NCBI GenBank assembly: GCA_017608575.1
Contig: JAFCFP010000016.1
Coordinates: 1 to 21,457 of the forward strand
DNA: 21,457 bases
Direction of reading: 5' to 3'
Source of the DNA: Candidatus Iainarchaeum sp.
GTDB lineage: Archaea; Iainarchaeota; Iainarchaeia; Iainarchaeales; DTGL01
In this document: positions 6,321 through 13,894 of the stretch, piece after piece
Layout of the letters: each line of letters starts with the position of its first letter
Numbering within the stretch: the stretch's first letter is position 1
Made by a program: the position numbers and the translations under genes
The notes under the pieces: generated by a model
The model's input: only the letters and a program-made list of their open reading frames with translations
The model's database searches: none
What the model was told of the DNA's origin: nothing

Positions 6321-7421
6321 TCAATTCCCCTCCTTTGAAAGCAATTCATCCAATGCAGTAGTTACTTGTTTTACGTCATCAATTGAAAAATCAGCCATGT
6401 GGGCAATGCGGAAATTCTTTTCTTTCATTGGACCATAACCATTGCTTATCATCATTTGCTTTTCGGCCAATTTCTTGTTTATTTCCGCAATATTTAGGCC
6501 TTTATTGTTGACAATTGTTGTAACTGTCTGCGAACGATAACCTTCCTCAGCAAAAAGCTCAAAGCCACGCTCAACAGCCCAGTTTCTCACATAGTCAGCC
6601 ATTTCAGCATGCCTTGCAAACCTTTTCTCAATGCCTTCTTCAAAAAACCTGTCCAGCTGCTTGTTGAGGGCAAAAATGTGGGAAAGAGAAGGAGTTGTGG
6701 GTGTTTGCTTTTTCTCAGACCAGTATTTTTCAAAGACCTCGAAATTGAAATAATAACCCTTGTTTTTCAATGTTTTTGCTTTCTCCATTGCTTTATCGCT
6801 CACAGTGAACACTGTCAGACCAGGCGGCAAACCGAATGCTTTTTGCACTCCAGCAAAACAACAATCAATGCCCAGCTTGTCAACCTCAATTTTTACAGCA
6901 CTCATTGATGAAACAGCATCAACCAAAAACATTACATCCGGAAAATCCTTCATCACCTTTGCAATCTTTTCAAGATTGCTCATTACTCCTGTAGAGGTTT
7001 CATTGTGCACAACAGTCAAGGCATCAAAGTTGCCTTCTTCAAGCTTTGCCCTTATTTGGTCTGCTTTGACTGCTTTTCCCCATTCAACCTCAATTCTTTC
7101 ATTTTCTTTTTCACACAACTGCACTGTTTTACTCCACTTGTCACTGAAAGCACCCATTACTGCACTTAATGCTTTTTTTTCAACGCAATTGCGCGCGGTT
7201 GCTTCCCAGATGCCAGTAGAAGAACTCGTGCTCAAAAAAACCCGTCCATCAGTGAACAAGAGTTTTCTCAGCTTTTCCACTGTGTCTTCCAATAAAAGCG
7301 ATGCCTCCGGTGTCCTGTGCCCAATCATAAAATGGCTCATTTCGTTAAGTATTTCTTTGTCAACCTCAACCGGTCCCGGAATATATAATTTTTTATATTT
7401 TATTTCATCAACCACTCCCAT
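6321..7421 (-). CDS. Class V aminotransferase, probable phosphoserine aminotransferase
   Basis: PLP-dependent transaminase, 366 residues, of the class V alanine/serine-glyoxylate aminotransferase type. It shows the N-terminal PGPVEV, HRTPE, TSSSTGIWEA (phosphate-binding), HNETSTGV (139-146), PLP aspartate Asp168 in LVDAVSSM, and Schiff-base Lys194 in GVQKAFGLPPG. By operon position it should convert 3-phosphohydroxypyruvate plus glutamate to phosphoserine. Sequence alone also allows alanine- or serine-glyoxylate transamination. The start is ATG 7421, because GGGAGG at 7429-7434 is 7 bases upstream; the ATG at 7436 lies within that ribosome site. Its stop directly precedes the dehydrogenase ATG. 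Confidence 0.85.
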   Translation of the reverse strand: MGVVDEIKYKKLYIPGPVEVDKEILNEMSHFMIGHRTPEASLLLEDTVEKLRKLLFTDGRVFLSTSSSTGIWEATARNCVEKKALSAVMGAFSDKWSKTVQLCEKENERIEVEWGKAVKADQIRAKLEEGNFDALTVVHNETSTGVMSNLEKIAKVMKDFPDVMFLVDAVSSMSAVKIEVDKLGIDCCFAGVQKAFGLPPGLTVFTVSDKAMEKAKTLKNKGYYFNFEVFEKYWSEKKQTPTTPSLSHIFALNKQLDRFFEEGIEKRFARHAEMADYVRNWAVERGFELFAEEGYRSQTVTTIVNNKGLNIAEINKKLAEKQMMISNGYGPMKEKNFRIAHMADFSIDDVKQVTTALDELLSKEGN

Positions 7422-7428
7422 GCAAAAA

Positions 7429-7434
7429 CCTCCC
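7429..7434 (-). promoter_or_regulatory. Shine-Dalgarno that fixes the aminotransferase start
   Basis: GGGAGG followed by the 7-base spacer TTTTTGC before ATG 7421. It rules out the upstream ATG at 7436. Confidence 0.6.
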
Positions 7435-7435
7435 A

Positions 7436-8713
7436 TTAAACACTAAACTCATCAATTTTATTAAAAACCAGTCCAGTTATTATTTTTGGATAAAAATAAG
7501 TTGATTTTTGGGGCATTCTTTGACCTGCAAGGCATGATTTTACCACTTGTGATTTTTTTGTTGCATTCATTAAAAAGGCAACATTGAATTTTTCAGAGTC
7601 AGCCATTTCAATTGCTTTGGAGAAATCCTTAACATATTCAATTTTTTCCTTCCTTGCAATCATTTCCTTTGAAAGGCCAAGAATTCCTTCAATTACGAGT
7701 TCGTGCAAAATTGTAACATCCAAGTCTCTTATTTCCTCGCTTTCACCCGGAATCAATTTATCCAGGTCAGCGTCCTTTTTAAGGGAAAACAAAACATTTT
7801 TGCCATTGGATCTTGCAATAAAGGCTTTTTCATTTGCTTTTGCTGAAAGGGTTTTTTTGAGCTCTTCAATAGAACCATTGATTTCTTGAACATCAAAGTT
7901 TTCCCTGAGTTTTTCAACAAAACCAGAAAAATCAAAACCTTCAAGCCCATAAATCAATCTATGGGTTGGCAGTACTATTAAGCCAGAGTCATTCAATTCA
8001 ACCAAAGTCATCATGCACTTGTCCGCTTGTGGGTTTTCTTTTTTGTACAATAAAGCGGTTTCATAGCGGTGATGGCCATCAGCAATAAACAGTGTTCTGT
8101 CCTTCATTTCATTCTCAAACACTTTTACTTCTAAAGGGTCATTAACTATCCACATTTTATTGCGAACACCATCATCAAACACTACGTCAACAACTGGAGT
8201 GCGTTGAGTGATTTGCTGCAAAAGATTGGAAATTTTGCCAGCGCTGTCCTCATAAAGGGAAAAAATGCTTGAAAAATTTGCCTTTGTTGCCCTTAAGAGT
8301 TCAAGCCTGTCTGCTTTTGGCCCACCAAGAGTGCGTTCATGGCCTTTAACAGCGCCGTTTTCCAAGTCTTCCAATTTAACCAATGCAATGAATGCTTTTC
8401 TGGAATATTGTTTTCCATTAATGGAAAAAATCTGCTCGTAAACATAAATTGAGTTTTTTTCATCCCTTTTAAGAATGCCACTTGAAAGCCATTTAGTGAA
8501 ATTTTCAGCTGCTTTAGTGTAAAGGTTAAATTTTTTGTTTTCTTCCAGTTCTTCGCCTAAAATCAAGTGAATGCAATTGTTTGGATGGCGCTTTCTTAAT
8601 TCATCCCTGTACTCGCGGGAAATAACATCATAAGGCGGTGAAAGCACCTTGGACATATCGCCAATTCTGTCAAAATCGTAATGGACTCCTTTAAAGCCAA
8701 AAACCTCAACCAA
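7436..8713 (-). CDS. DUF1015 family protein, serine-operon member
   Basis: A 425-residue soluble protein of the DUF1015 (COG4198) family. Family signatures are VLSPPYDVIS near the N-terminus (about 23-32), HERTLGGPKADR (about 125), LRATKANFSSIFSLY, and FIADGHHRYETALLY at about 210-220. The DGHHR block resembles the GxxR motif of ParB/sulfiredoxin-fold proteins, including archaeal SerK, an ADP-dependent serine kinase. I start it at TTG 8713: GGGAGG at 8721-8726 is 7 bases upstream and the N-terminus VEVFGFKG fits the family. ATG 8743 would add ten unlikely residues over the ribosome site. First gene of the operon with the aminotransferase and phosphoglycerate dehydrogenase, a neighbourhood I recall also from Bacteroides. 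No enzyme activity is assigned. Confidence 0.87.
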   Translation of the reverse strand: MVEVFGFKGVHYDFDRIGDMSKVLSPPYDVISREYRDELRKRHPNNCIHLILGEELEENKKFNLYTKAAENFTKWLSSGILKRDEKNSIYVYEQIFSINGKQYSRKAFIALVKLEDLENGAVKGHERTLGGPKADRLELLRATKANFSSIFSLYEDSAGKISNLLQQITQRTPVVDVVFDDGVRNKMWIVNDPLEVKVFENEMKDRTLFIADGHHRYETALLYKKENPQADKCMMTLVELNDSGLIVLPTHRLIYGLEGFDFSGFVEKLRENFDVQEINGSIEELKKTLSAKANEKAFIARSNGKNVLFSLKKDADLDKLIPGESEEIRDLDVTILHELVIEGILGLSKEMIARKEKIEYVKDFSKAIEMADSEKFNVAFLMNATKKSQVVKSCLAGQRMPQKSTYFYPKIITGLVFNKIDEFSV

Positions 8714-8720
8714 AAAAAAA

Positions 8721-8790
8721 CCTCCCTGCTCTGCTGCTGCCATAACAGCGTTTTGGAAAAAATAATTTGGGAACGCAATTGATTTAAATA
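8721..8790 (-). promoter_or_regulatory. Promoter and leader of the serine operon
   Basis: The minus strand has a TATA box TATTTAAATC at 8781-8790. Transcription would start near 8757, giving a leader of about 45 bases to the TTG at 8713. The leader ends in GGGAGG (8721-8726) plus seven Ts. Confidence 0.5.
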
Positions 8791-9014
8791 GTACTGCTGT
8801 TTTTTCGGTGGCAAAGGCAAAAAAATTAATATTTAATCAAAAAATTCAAGTTTTTCAAAAAAAAAATAAAAAAATTAAAATAAAAATGAAAACTGCTTAA
8901 TTTTTTCCAAAAAATTTTGCAACAATAGTTTTTTAATTGTTTTTTAATTCCACTTTTTTTAACCTTCTTTTTAATCCAGTTAACAGTTTATTGCATTCCA
9001 AAAGGGTTTTTTTA
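8791..9014. other. A/T-rich divergent intergenic region
   Basis: About 220 bases between the serine operon and the MTHFR-like gene, built largely of A-runs and T-runs (notably 8859-8880). I see no open frame or RNA gene of note. TATA-like TTTTTTAACC and TTTTTAATCC at about 8954-8975 may serve the plus-strand gene. Confidence 0.4.
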
Positions 9015-9818
9015 ATGAAGTTTTCTGATATTGCAAAAAAAAGGTTCATTGTTTTGACTGAAATTTCACCAAACACTCAAACGGGTTTTGCCCTAAAAGC
9101 AAAAGATTCAGTGGATGGAATAATCGTCAAAGCCCCAAAACTAGAACAATCCACTCAACAGCAAAACCCGGAAATGCAAAGCATTAAAAAAGCAATTGAA
9201 TTGAAAAAACAAGGAATTGAAAGCGCTGCCACTATTACCTGCAGAGACCACCCACGCGAAGATGGAGAAATCACCAACATGATCTCAGAATCAAAAATTG
9301 AAAACATTCTCGCATTATGGGGTGAACCCCACAATGGACCATACAAAGGCGGCTACAATTTTGCCGACACAATTGCCTTAATCAAATGGCTCAAAGAACA
9401 AGAACTCGAAACATGCTTTATTGTTTCAAGCGATCCATCTGCAACAAAAAAGCCATGGCAGATCTCCGCTTTAAAGAAAAAAACAGAAGCAGGCGCTTCC
9501 ATTACAATAACCCAGCCAATCTTTGACATTGGCCTGGCAAAAAGGTTTTTTGAAAAGGCAAGAATGGAAGCAGATGGATTAAAACTCATTGCAGGGCTAA
9601 TGCCTGTAAGCAATGTAGAAGAAATTTCATTCGTTCAAAACATCCGCGGCATTGGAGTGCCTGAAGAGGCACAAAGAAAGCTCCTTTCAAACGAAAACGG
9701 TGGATTTGAATTTGTGCTTCAAATAGCCGAAGAACTAAGAGAAAGAGTTGACGGATTCCACTTGTTTCCCCTTGGAGAAAAGGAAAAAAACATTGAATTA
9801 CTCAAACAATTAAGGTGA
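9015..9818 (+). CDS. Methylenetetrahydrofolate reductase-like protein
   Basis: A 267-residue TIM-barrel protein of the MTHFR family, which reduces methylene-tetrahydrofolate (or an analogous pterin) to the methyl form using FAD. Recognisable parts: FIVLTEISPN at the first strand with the catalytic-type Glu, AATITCRDHPRED in place of the usual T-C-D-x-N segment, ENILALWGEPH, a GASITITQPIFD segment, and LIAGLMPVSNVEE. The start is ATG 9015 after AAAGGG and a T-run. An upstream TTG frame is rejected because it adds only T-run codons. It converges with a membrane-protein gene, leaving 1 base. Serine-derived one-carbon units may link it to the divergent serine operon; this is inference. Confidence 0.82.
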   Translation: MKFSDIAKKRFIVLTEISPNTQTGFALKAKDSVDGIIVKAPKLEQSTQQQNPEMQSIKKAIELKKQGIESAATITCRDHPREDGEITNMISESKIENILALWGEPHNGPYKGGYNFADTIALIKWLKEQELETCFIVSSDPSATKKPWQISALKKKTEAGASITITQPIFDIGLAKRFFEKARMEADGLKLIAGLMPVSNVEEISFVQNIRGIGVPEEAQRKLLSNENGGFEFVLQIAEELRERVDGFHLFPLGEKEKNIELLKQLR

Positions 9819-9819
9819 A

Positions 9820-10617
9820 CTATTTCTTTGCCTTTTTTGGTTGCTTTTTTGCAGTGCTCTCCTGTGCGGTTTGCAGTGGGGAAAGGTGCTGCACTCCAAT
9901 GTTCAACGAAAACTCGATAACTGTTTTTTTGAACACATAAGTGCTTATTGCTGCCACAAGGAACCCAACAAAGATTGCAAACACCCTCAATAACTCCACT
10001 GCTTCAACTGTTCCCTCTGCCTGCGAAAGAGGCGAAATGAATTCATAAAGCCTTAGAACCTGTGAAACCAGCAATAATAGCCCTGAAACCGTAAGAAAAG
10101 TTGGCATTGGACAAATTGAACTGAATCCTTTAGTGTAAGAGGCAACAAACCACAGCGCGGCAGCCAAAAAAGCAAATGAAAAAATGTTCACAAGCATTGA
10201 ATTGAACACCATGCCGGAAAGCTGTGAAAGAAGCAAAAAATTAATTATGAAATAAAAACAAAAAGCGATTGCCATTGTTCCCTTACTTACAAGACCAAAG
10301 CGGGCATGCCTCTTGAAATCAAACAATACAAAAAACAAAACAATCGAGCCAAGCAAAAACCAGATAGTGGAATAAAAATCCTCCACTCCACTCAAAGCAT
10401 GGCCAGTAAAATAAACCGAGCTCACCAATGCAATTGGTCTTACAAGAATAAGTGGCAAAACCAAGTAAATGTAACGCCAATAAATGTGCTTTTTTGTGAT
10501 TCTTTCCACTGATTTAAGCGCTTCCTCCAAAAAATACACAGCAAACCAGCCCACCAAAACCGCTATAAAAAAAATAACAGCTTCAAGGGCATAAATTGAT
10601 GTTAATTCTCCAGCCAT
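9820..10617 (-). CDS. 7-8 TM membrane protein with basic tail
   Basis: Unrecognised. A 265-residue polytopic protein with about seven or eight hydrophobic segments. The start IYALEAVIFFIAVLVGW lies outside-in, there is a short loop SVERITKKHIYWRY, and a soluble end finishes in STAKKQPKKAKK. The overall plan resembles membrane sensor partners next to KaiC-like proteins, but no kinase or ligand domain is present. It follows a RecA/KaiC-like gene by 32 bases. GGAGG lies 16 bases before the ATG, with a closer GGGTG about 6 bases away. Between them is the four-codon ATG-TGG-GTG-TTG-TGA in the same frame. Confidence 0.7.
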   Translation of the reverse strand: MAGELTSIYALEAVIFFIAVLVGWFAVYFLEEALKSVERITKKHIYWRYIYLVLPLILVRPIALVSSVYFTGHALSGVEDFYSTIWFLLGSIVLFFVLFDFKRHARFGLVSKGTMAIAFCFYFIINFLLLSQLSGMVFNSMLVNIFSFAFLAAALWFVASYTKGFSSICPMPTFLTVSGLLLLVSQVLRLYEFISPLSQAEGTVEAVELLRVFAIFVGFLVAAISTYVFKKTVIEFSLNIGVQHLSPLQTAQESTAKKQPKKAKK

Positions 10618-10649
10618 TCACAACACCCACATTCCTCCAAATTAAACAT

Positions 10650-11201
10650 TCAAGTGCCAGTATCAACAACCCTGTCAACGAATTGCACCAGGCTTTCAGC
10701 CAACTCACTTTTCATTCCCTTTTCAACAGAAATAAGCACTCCCTCAATCCCCCAATTTCTTATTTTTCCTGACAGAAAATGAATAAATTTTGCCACAGTG
10801 TGCAATTGATTGTAGAGAAGCAATGTTGACACTGAATCCAAAAAAACAAACTTTTCAGCCTTTACGCTTTCCACTGCTTTATCCAATGCAATGCTTATCT
10901 CCGTTAAACTATGCGGTGAACTTATTAAAAGGCATTTATCACCACTGGCTTCAGCACCAACTGTTTCACTCAAAGTGTCAATATAAAAAAGGTTCTCTGC
11001 CTTTATTTTATTCTTTCCAAGCAAGGAATTCAGGTTTTTATAAGGCCAATTCAACGAAATATAAATGCCATACATTTTCCGTTCATTAACAAGAAACCGC
11101 AGAATATCAATATTGTTCTTCAAATAATTCTTTGAATTTGAAATAACCAAAAAAACCTGTCCCTTGGATAAATCCTTTAATTCCTTTTTAACGCTAGCCA
11201 T
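10650..11201 (-). CDS. RecA/KaiC-like fold protein lacking Walker A
   Basis: A 183-residue protein that reads like the RAD55/KaiC branch of the RecA superfamily in strand-helix order: FLVISNS at the first strand, YGIYISLN at the second, LFYIDTLSE, then KFVFLDSVSTLLLY as a Walker-B-like strand with Asp122, and WGIEGVLISVE near the end. The GxxxxGK[ST] loop that binds ATP is replaced by residues 19-30 (SNSKNYLKNN), so nucleotide binding through a normal P-loop is unlikely. This is similar in idea to MEDS-type sensory domains derived from KaiC. No membrane segment. It is followed by the 7-8 TM gene, suggesting a signalling pair. Function unproven. Confidence 0.65.
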   Translation of the reverse strand: MASVKKELKDLSKGQVFLVISNSKNYLKNNIDILRFLVNERKMYGIYISLNWPYKNLNSLLGKNKIKAENLFYIDTLSETVGAEASGDKCLLISSPHSLTEISIALDKAVESVKAEKFVFLDSVSTLLLYNQLHTVAKFIHFLSGKIRNWGIEGVLISVEKGMKSELAESLVQFVDRVVDTGT

Positions 11202-11262
11202 TTAACTCCAATAAAAACAATCACTAAATAATATTAAATTATTACTGTTTTCGCTTGCGGCC

Positions 11263-11514
11263 CTATTTGTGCTTCTTTTTGGATTTTTTGGTTCTGGCAA
11301 ATAATACGGTTTTCCCTGAAAACTGCTTATACCAAGCAAAAACAGTCAAAACCACTGCCAGAGTAAAAGAAAGAGACAAAACATTAAACCAGTCAATTGA
11401 ATGCGTTTCCCTAAAAACCCAGCCCACAACAAACTGACTCAAAGGATTCACTACAAGCGAGGACAAAAACACCAATACAAAAATAGCTGCAATTTTTAAA
11501 TTATCCTTAGCCAT
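11263..11514 (-). CDS. Two-TM hypothetical protein, 83 residues
   Basis: Unrecognised. Two hydrophobic helices (IAAIFVLVFLSSLVVNPL and VLSLSFTLAVVLTVFAWY) are joined by a short loop with ETHSIDW and end in a strongly basic tail (RTKKSKKKHK). The ATG at 11514 is chosen: GTGGTG and a T-run lie about 8 bases upstream; the longer frame start at 11541 lies over that site. TATA-like AGATTTAAG lies at about 11551-11560. Between the ferritin-like gene and the RecA-like gene on the same strand. Confidence 0.6.
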   Translation of the reverse strand: MAKDNLKIAAIFVLVFLSSLVVNPLSQFVVGWVFRETHSIDWFNVLSLSFTLAVVLTVFAWYKQFSGKTVLFARTKKSKKKHK

Positions 11515-11583
11515 AAAAAAAACACCACTAAAAGAACACAATTCAACTACTTAAATCTTTACATAATAAAAGTAAAACCAGCA

Positions 11584-11838
11584 TTAATCGTGCTCTTCAA
11601 ACATTTTGTTCTGCACTTCGTCTTTTTTTCTAATGTATTCTATAAGCATTGCAGCATGCTCTTTTTCTTCATCGCGGTTGTGTTCAAGCAATTTTTTGAG
11701 CTCTCCATCCTTGGTTGCCTCAATTCTCTCCTGATACCAATTAATTGCCTCTAATTCCTCGCAAAGCGATTTTCTGGCGCGCTCCAAATCCATTGTTTCA
11801 TCACTCAAATTTTCCCTTCCTTCCATTTCTCCAGTCAT
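11584..11838 (-). CDS. Encapsulated-ferritin-like (EncFtn) protein
   Basis: An 84-residue half-ferritin of the EncFtn family, whose members pair as dimers to build a ferroxidase centre and normally work inside an encapsulin nanocage. The match is strong: CEELEAINWYQERI and EHNRDEEKEHAAMLIEYIRKKD follow the bacterial EncFtn pattern. Ligand positions Glu28, Glu58 and His61 and the tryptophan Trp34 correspond, at a constant offset of four, to Glu32, Glu62, His65 and Trp38 of the Rhodospirillum rubrum protein as I remember it. The C-terminus (NKMFEEHD) lacks an obvious encapsulin-targeting tail, and no shell gene lies in this window. GAGGTG is 7 bases before the ATG. It follows the MFS gene by 48 bases. 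Confidence 0.85.
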   Translation of the reverse strand: MTGEMEGRENLSDETMDLERARKSLCEELEAINWYQERIEATKDGELKKLLEHNRDEEKEHAAMLIEYIRKKDEVQNKMFEEHD

Positions 11839-11886
11839 AAAACAACACCTCTAAACAAAATAAACGCAAAAAGAATTAAAAAACAC

Positions 11887-13041
11887 TCACAATTTTTTGC
11901 AATAAGAAAAAATCCACAAAAGAACCACTGCAAGCAATGAAACAATTGCACCGTAAACAAACGTTGCATTGCTTCCAAAAAAATCCCAAGCAAAGCCAGC
12001 GATTATGCCACCCGGCAGCATTGCCAAGCCAGTGAAAGCCTGAAACGTTCCAAGAGCAGTGCCACGCGTTCCCTCTGAAACCAAATCAGAAACAAACGCT
12101 CTCTCCGTTGCATCCACAAAAGCAAAAAAAACACCATACAAAAAGAAAAGAAAAACAAACGAATTAAAAGAATTAAAAAAAACAAACCCAAAGCACACAA
12201 TTGAAAAAAGAAAATATCCAAAAAAAAGCACTTTTTTTCTCCCAATCCTATCAGAAAGCATTCCAGCTGGAACAGCAAAAATTGTTGAAACAAGCTGGAA
12301 AACCGCATACATTGCAATTGGAATTACAACCCCCAAACTGCCTGAAAAAAACTCCGAGCTCCTTAGTACAAAAAACATGTAACTAAAATTGGCAAAAGCA
12401 AAAATTGTTGCAATAAAAATAAACACGCGCAGTGAAGAAGGCAAAGCCCTCAAGCTTACGCGAAGCGCTTTTGTGGACTGAGCAAATTTTTTCTCTCTTA
12501 CAATAAAAATCGGCAAAAGCGAAACAAAAGAAATTATTCCGGCAATTAAAAAAATTGAACGAAACTCCACAGCAAAAAACCAGAAAAGAAACAAAACCGC
12601 CAGAGAGCCAAGCACTGCTCCACCCGAATCAAGAGCACGATGGATTCCAAAACCCTTGCCTCTGACACTGCGCTCGGTTGAAGAAGCAAGCAATGCATCC
12701 CTTGGAGACTGCCTTAAACCCTTTCCAAGCCTTTCAGTTGAACGCAGCAATAAAACATGCGGCCAAGCAACAGAAAAAGCCAATAAAAACTTTGACAAAG
12801 CAGAAATTGCATAACCAACCAAAACAAAGGGCTTTCTTCTACCGATCCTGTCCGAAAAATTTCCAGAAAAAACCTTAAAAAACGCAGCAATTGTTTCCCC
12901 AACACCTCCAATCAATCCAACAGCCAAGCCTGAGCCTCCAAGGGACTGAAGAAACAAAGGCAAAACTGGGAGAACCATTTTGCTGCCAGTGTCATTAATA
13001 AAACTAACCAATCCAAGCAACAAAACATTCCTTCTGTTCAA
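11887..13041 (-). CDS. MFS transporter
   Basis: A 384-residue, 12-TM major facilitator with the signature loop SDRIGRRKP after helix 2 (about 63-71) and its repeat SDRIGRKK after helix 8, which marks the two six-helix halves. A conserved block RLGKGLRQSPRDALLAS followed by GFGIHRALDSGGAVLGS identifies a widespread prokaryotic MFS subgroup of unknown substrate. The start is TTG 13041: GGAGGG (13047-13052) plus five Ts precede it. It may head a minus-strand run with the ferritin-like, 2-TM, RecA-like and 7-8 TM genes, though internal TATA-like sites make one single operon uncertain. Substrate cannot be inferred. Confidence 0.88.
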   Translation of the reverse strand: MNRRNVLLLGLVSFINDTGSKMVLPVLPLFLQSLGGSGLAVGLIGGVGETIAAFFKVFSGNFSDRIGRRKPFVLVGYAISALSKFLLAFSVAWPHVLLLRSTERLGKGLRQSPRDALLASSTERSVRGKGFGIHRALDSGGAVLGSLAVLFLFWFFAVEFRSIFLIAGIISFVSLLPIFIVREKKFAQSTKALRVSLRALPSSLRVFIFIATIFAFANFSYMFFVLRSSEFFSGSLGVVIPIAMYAVFQLVSTIFAVPAGMLSDRIGRKKVLFFGYFLFSIVCFGFVFFNSFNSFVFLFFLYGVFFAFVDATERAFVSDLVSEGTRGTALGTFQAFTGLAMLPGGIIAGFAWDFFGSNATFVYGAIVSLLAVVLLWIFSYCKKL

Positions 13042-13046
13042 AAAAA

Positions 13047-13052
13047 CCCTCC
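13047..13052 (-). promoter_or_regulatory. Shine-Dalgarno for a TTG start (MFS gene)
   Basis: GGAGGG then TTTTT then TTG 13041. No ATG occurs in the correct place, so the ribosome site supports the TTG start. Confidence 0.55.
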
Positions 13053-13081
13053 AAAAAAGTGATTAAAAAAAAAGACAAAAG

Positions 13082-13113
13082 GATTAAAATGGTATTTATT
13101 ACCTATTTAACTC
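13082..13113 (+). promoter_or_regulatory. TATA box for the 57-residue gene
   Basis: GATTAAAATGG at 13082-13092 lies about 27 bases before ATG 13114, and there is no Shine-Dalgarno, fitting a leaderless transcript. Confidence 0.35.
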
Positions 13114-13287
13114 ATGCTTCACAGGAAAGAACACTCAAAGCAAAAGGAATGCGCGCATTGTGCAAAGAAACCAAAAGAAACAAGACTCATTTGGAGCAAC
13201 ATTGGAAAACGTGCAGCAATATGGCTCGTAATAATAACCGTTCCACAGGTTTTATTCCTTGGGTTTTTGTTCAATTCATTTCTGTGA
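13114..13287 (+). CDS. Small CxxC-motif one-TM protein, 57 residues
   Basis: Unrecognised and short enough to be missed by usual gene calls. The N-terminus is very basic and has one CxxC (KECAHCAKKPKE), followed by a juxtamembrane basic stretch (SNIGKRAA) and one hydrophobic helix to the end (IWLVIITVPQVLFLGFLF). Such a basic, Cys-containing N-terminus with a C-terminal anchor suggests a tail-anchored cytoplasmic metal-knuckle protein. It lies divergent to the MFS gene and overlaps the end of the convergent RdgB gene by 12 bases. A 108-residue frame on the same strand through the same bases is a weaker reading. Confidence 0.5.
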   Translation: MLHRKEHSKQKECAHCAKKPKETRLIWSNIGKRAAIWLVIITVPQVLFLGFLFNSFL

Positions 13288-13842
13288 AGCTTTTTTCAAA
13301 AAAGCAACAAGCTTTGCTGCAGCAATTGCCCTATGAGAAAACTCATTCTTTTTGCTCCGCGCTAAATGCGAGAGAGTGCAATTGAACCCATTGGGAATAA
13401 AAATTTTTTCATAAGGCAAAACATCCTTTTGGGGATTGTGAACCCTTGAATCAATCTTTCCACAAAGAACGCCTTTAAAAAAATGAAACTTTTTTCCATT
13501 ACGCGTAAAGCAAATAATTGTTTCAAAACGCGCCTCGCGGGGTTTTCCTTCAAGTTTTTTCAAGAGCCCTTCAAAGCCAAGTTCTTCAAAAAAGCGTTTT
13601 GCCTGCGCGCCCGGAAAATTATTGAACGCTTCAAAAAAAACACCAGTGTCCTCAACAATGAGCGGTTTTCCAATTGCATTAAATGCCTCTCGTGCTTTTG
13701 CTTTAGCGGTTTCCTTCAACGAAAGCCCTTTTTTCTCAAAAAGGAACATTTTTTTCCACTTTAAATGAATGCTGTTCTTTTTAAGAATTTTGCTTATTTC
13801 TTCAAATTTGTGCCTGTTGCCTGAAACAAAAAACAAGTCCAA
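13276..13842 (-). CDS. rdgB: XTP/dITP pyrophosphatase (RdgB/HAM1 family)
   Basis: House-cleaning enzyme that hydrolyses dITP, XTP and related deaminated purine triphosphates to monophosphates, keeping them out of nucleic acids. The 188 residues carry the family's three blocks: SGNRHKFEEI (7-16, nucleotide triphosphate contact), EDTGVFFEAFNNFPGAQAKR (64-83, with the catalytic acidic residue and PG turn) and SHRAIA (169-174). The start is TTG 13842, after a GGGGG Shine-Dalgarno and T-run about 9 bases upstream; no ATG or GTG fits. It diverges from the lipoprotein/ATPase operon with 84 bases between. Confidence 0.92.
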   Translation of the reverse strand: MDLFFVSGNRHKFEEISKILKKNSIHLKWKKMFLFEKKGLSLKETAKAKAREAFNAIGKPLIVEDTGVFFEAFNNFPGAQAKRFFEELGFEGLLKKLEGKPREARFETIICFTRNGKKFHFFKGVLCGKIDSRVHNPQKDVLPYEKIFIPNGFNCTLSHLARSKKNEFSHRAIAAAKLVAFLKKASQK

Positions 13843-13894
13843 TCAAAAAAACCCCCTTTCAAGAAAAAGAAATAAAAGGCAAAACACTTTTATT

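Noticed and set aside
6760..7446. Plus-strand 228-residue frame opposite the aminotransferase
   Set aside because: Antisense of a clear enzyme; no ribosome site or family motif.
13059..13385. Plus-strand 108-residue frame
   Set aside because: Overlaps 110 bases of RdgB and is less convincing than the 57-residue frame, which has a CxxC, one membrane helix and a suitable TATA spacing.
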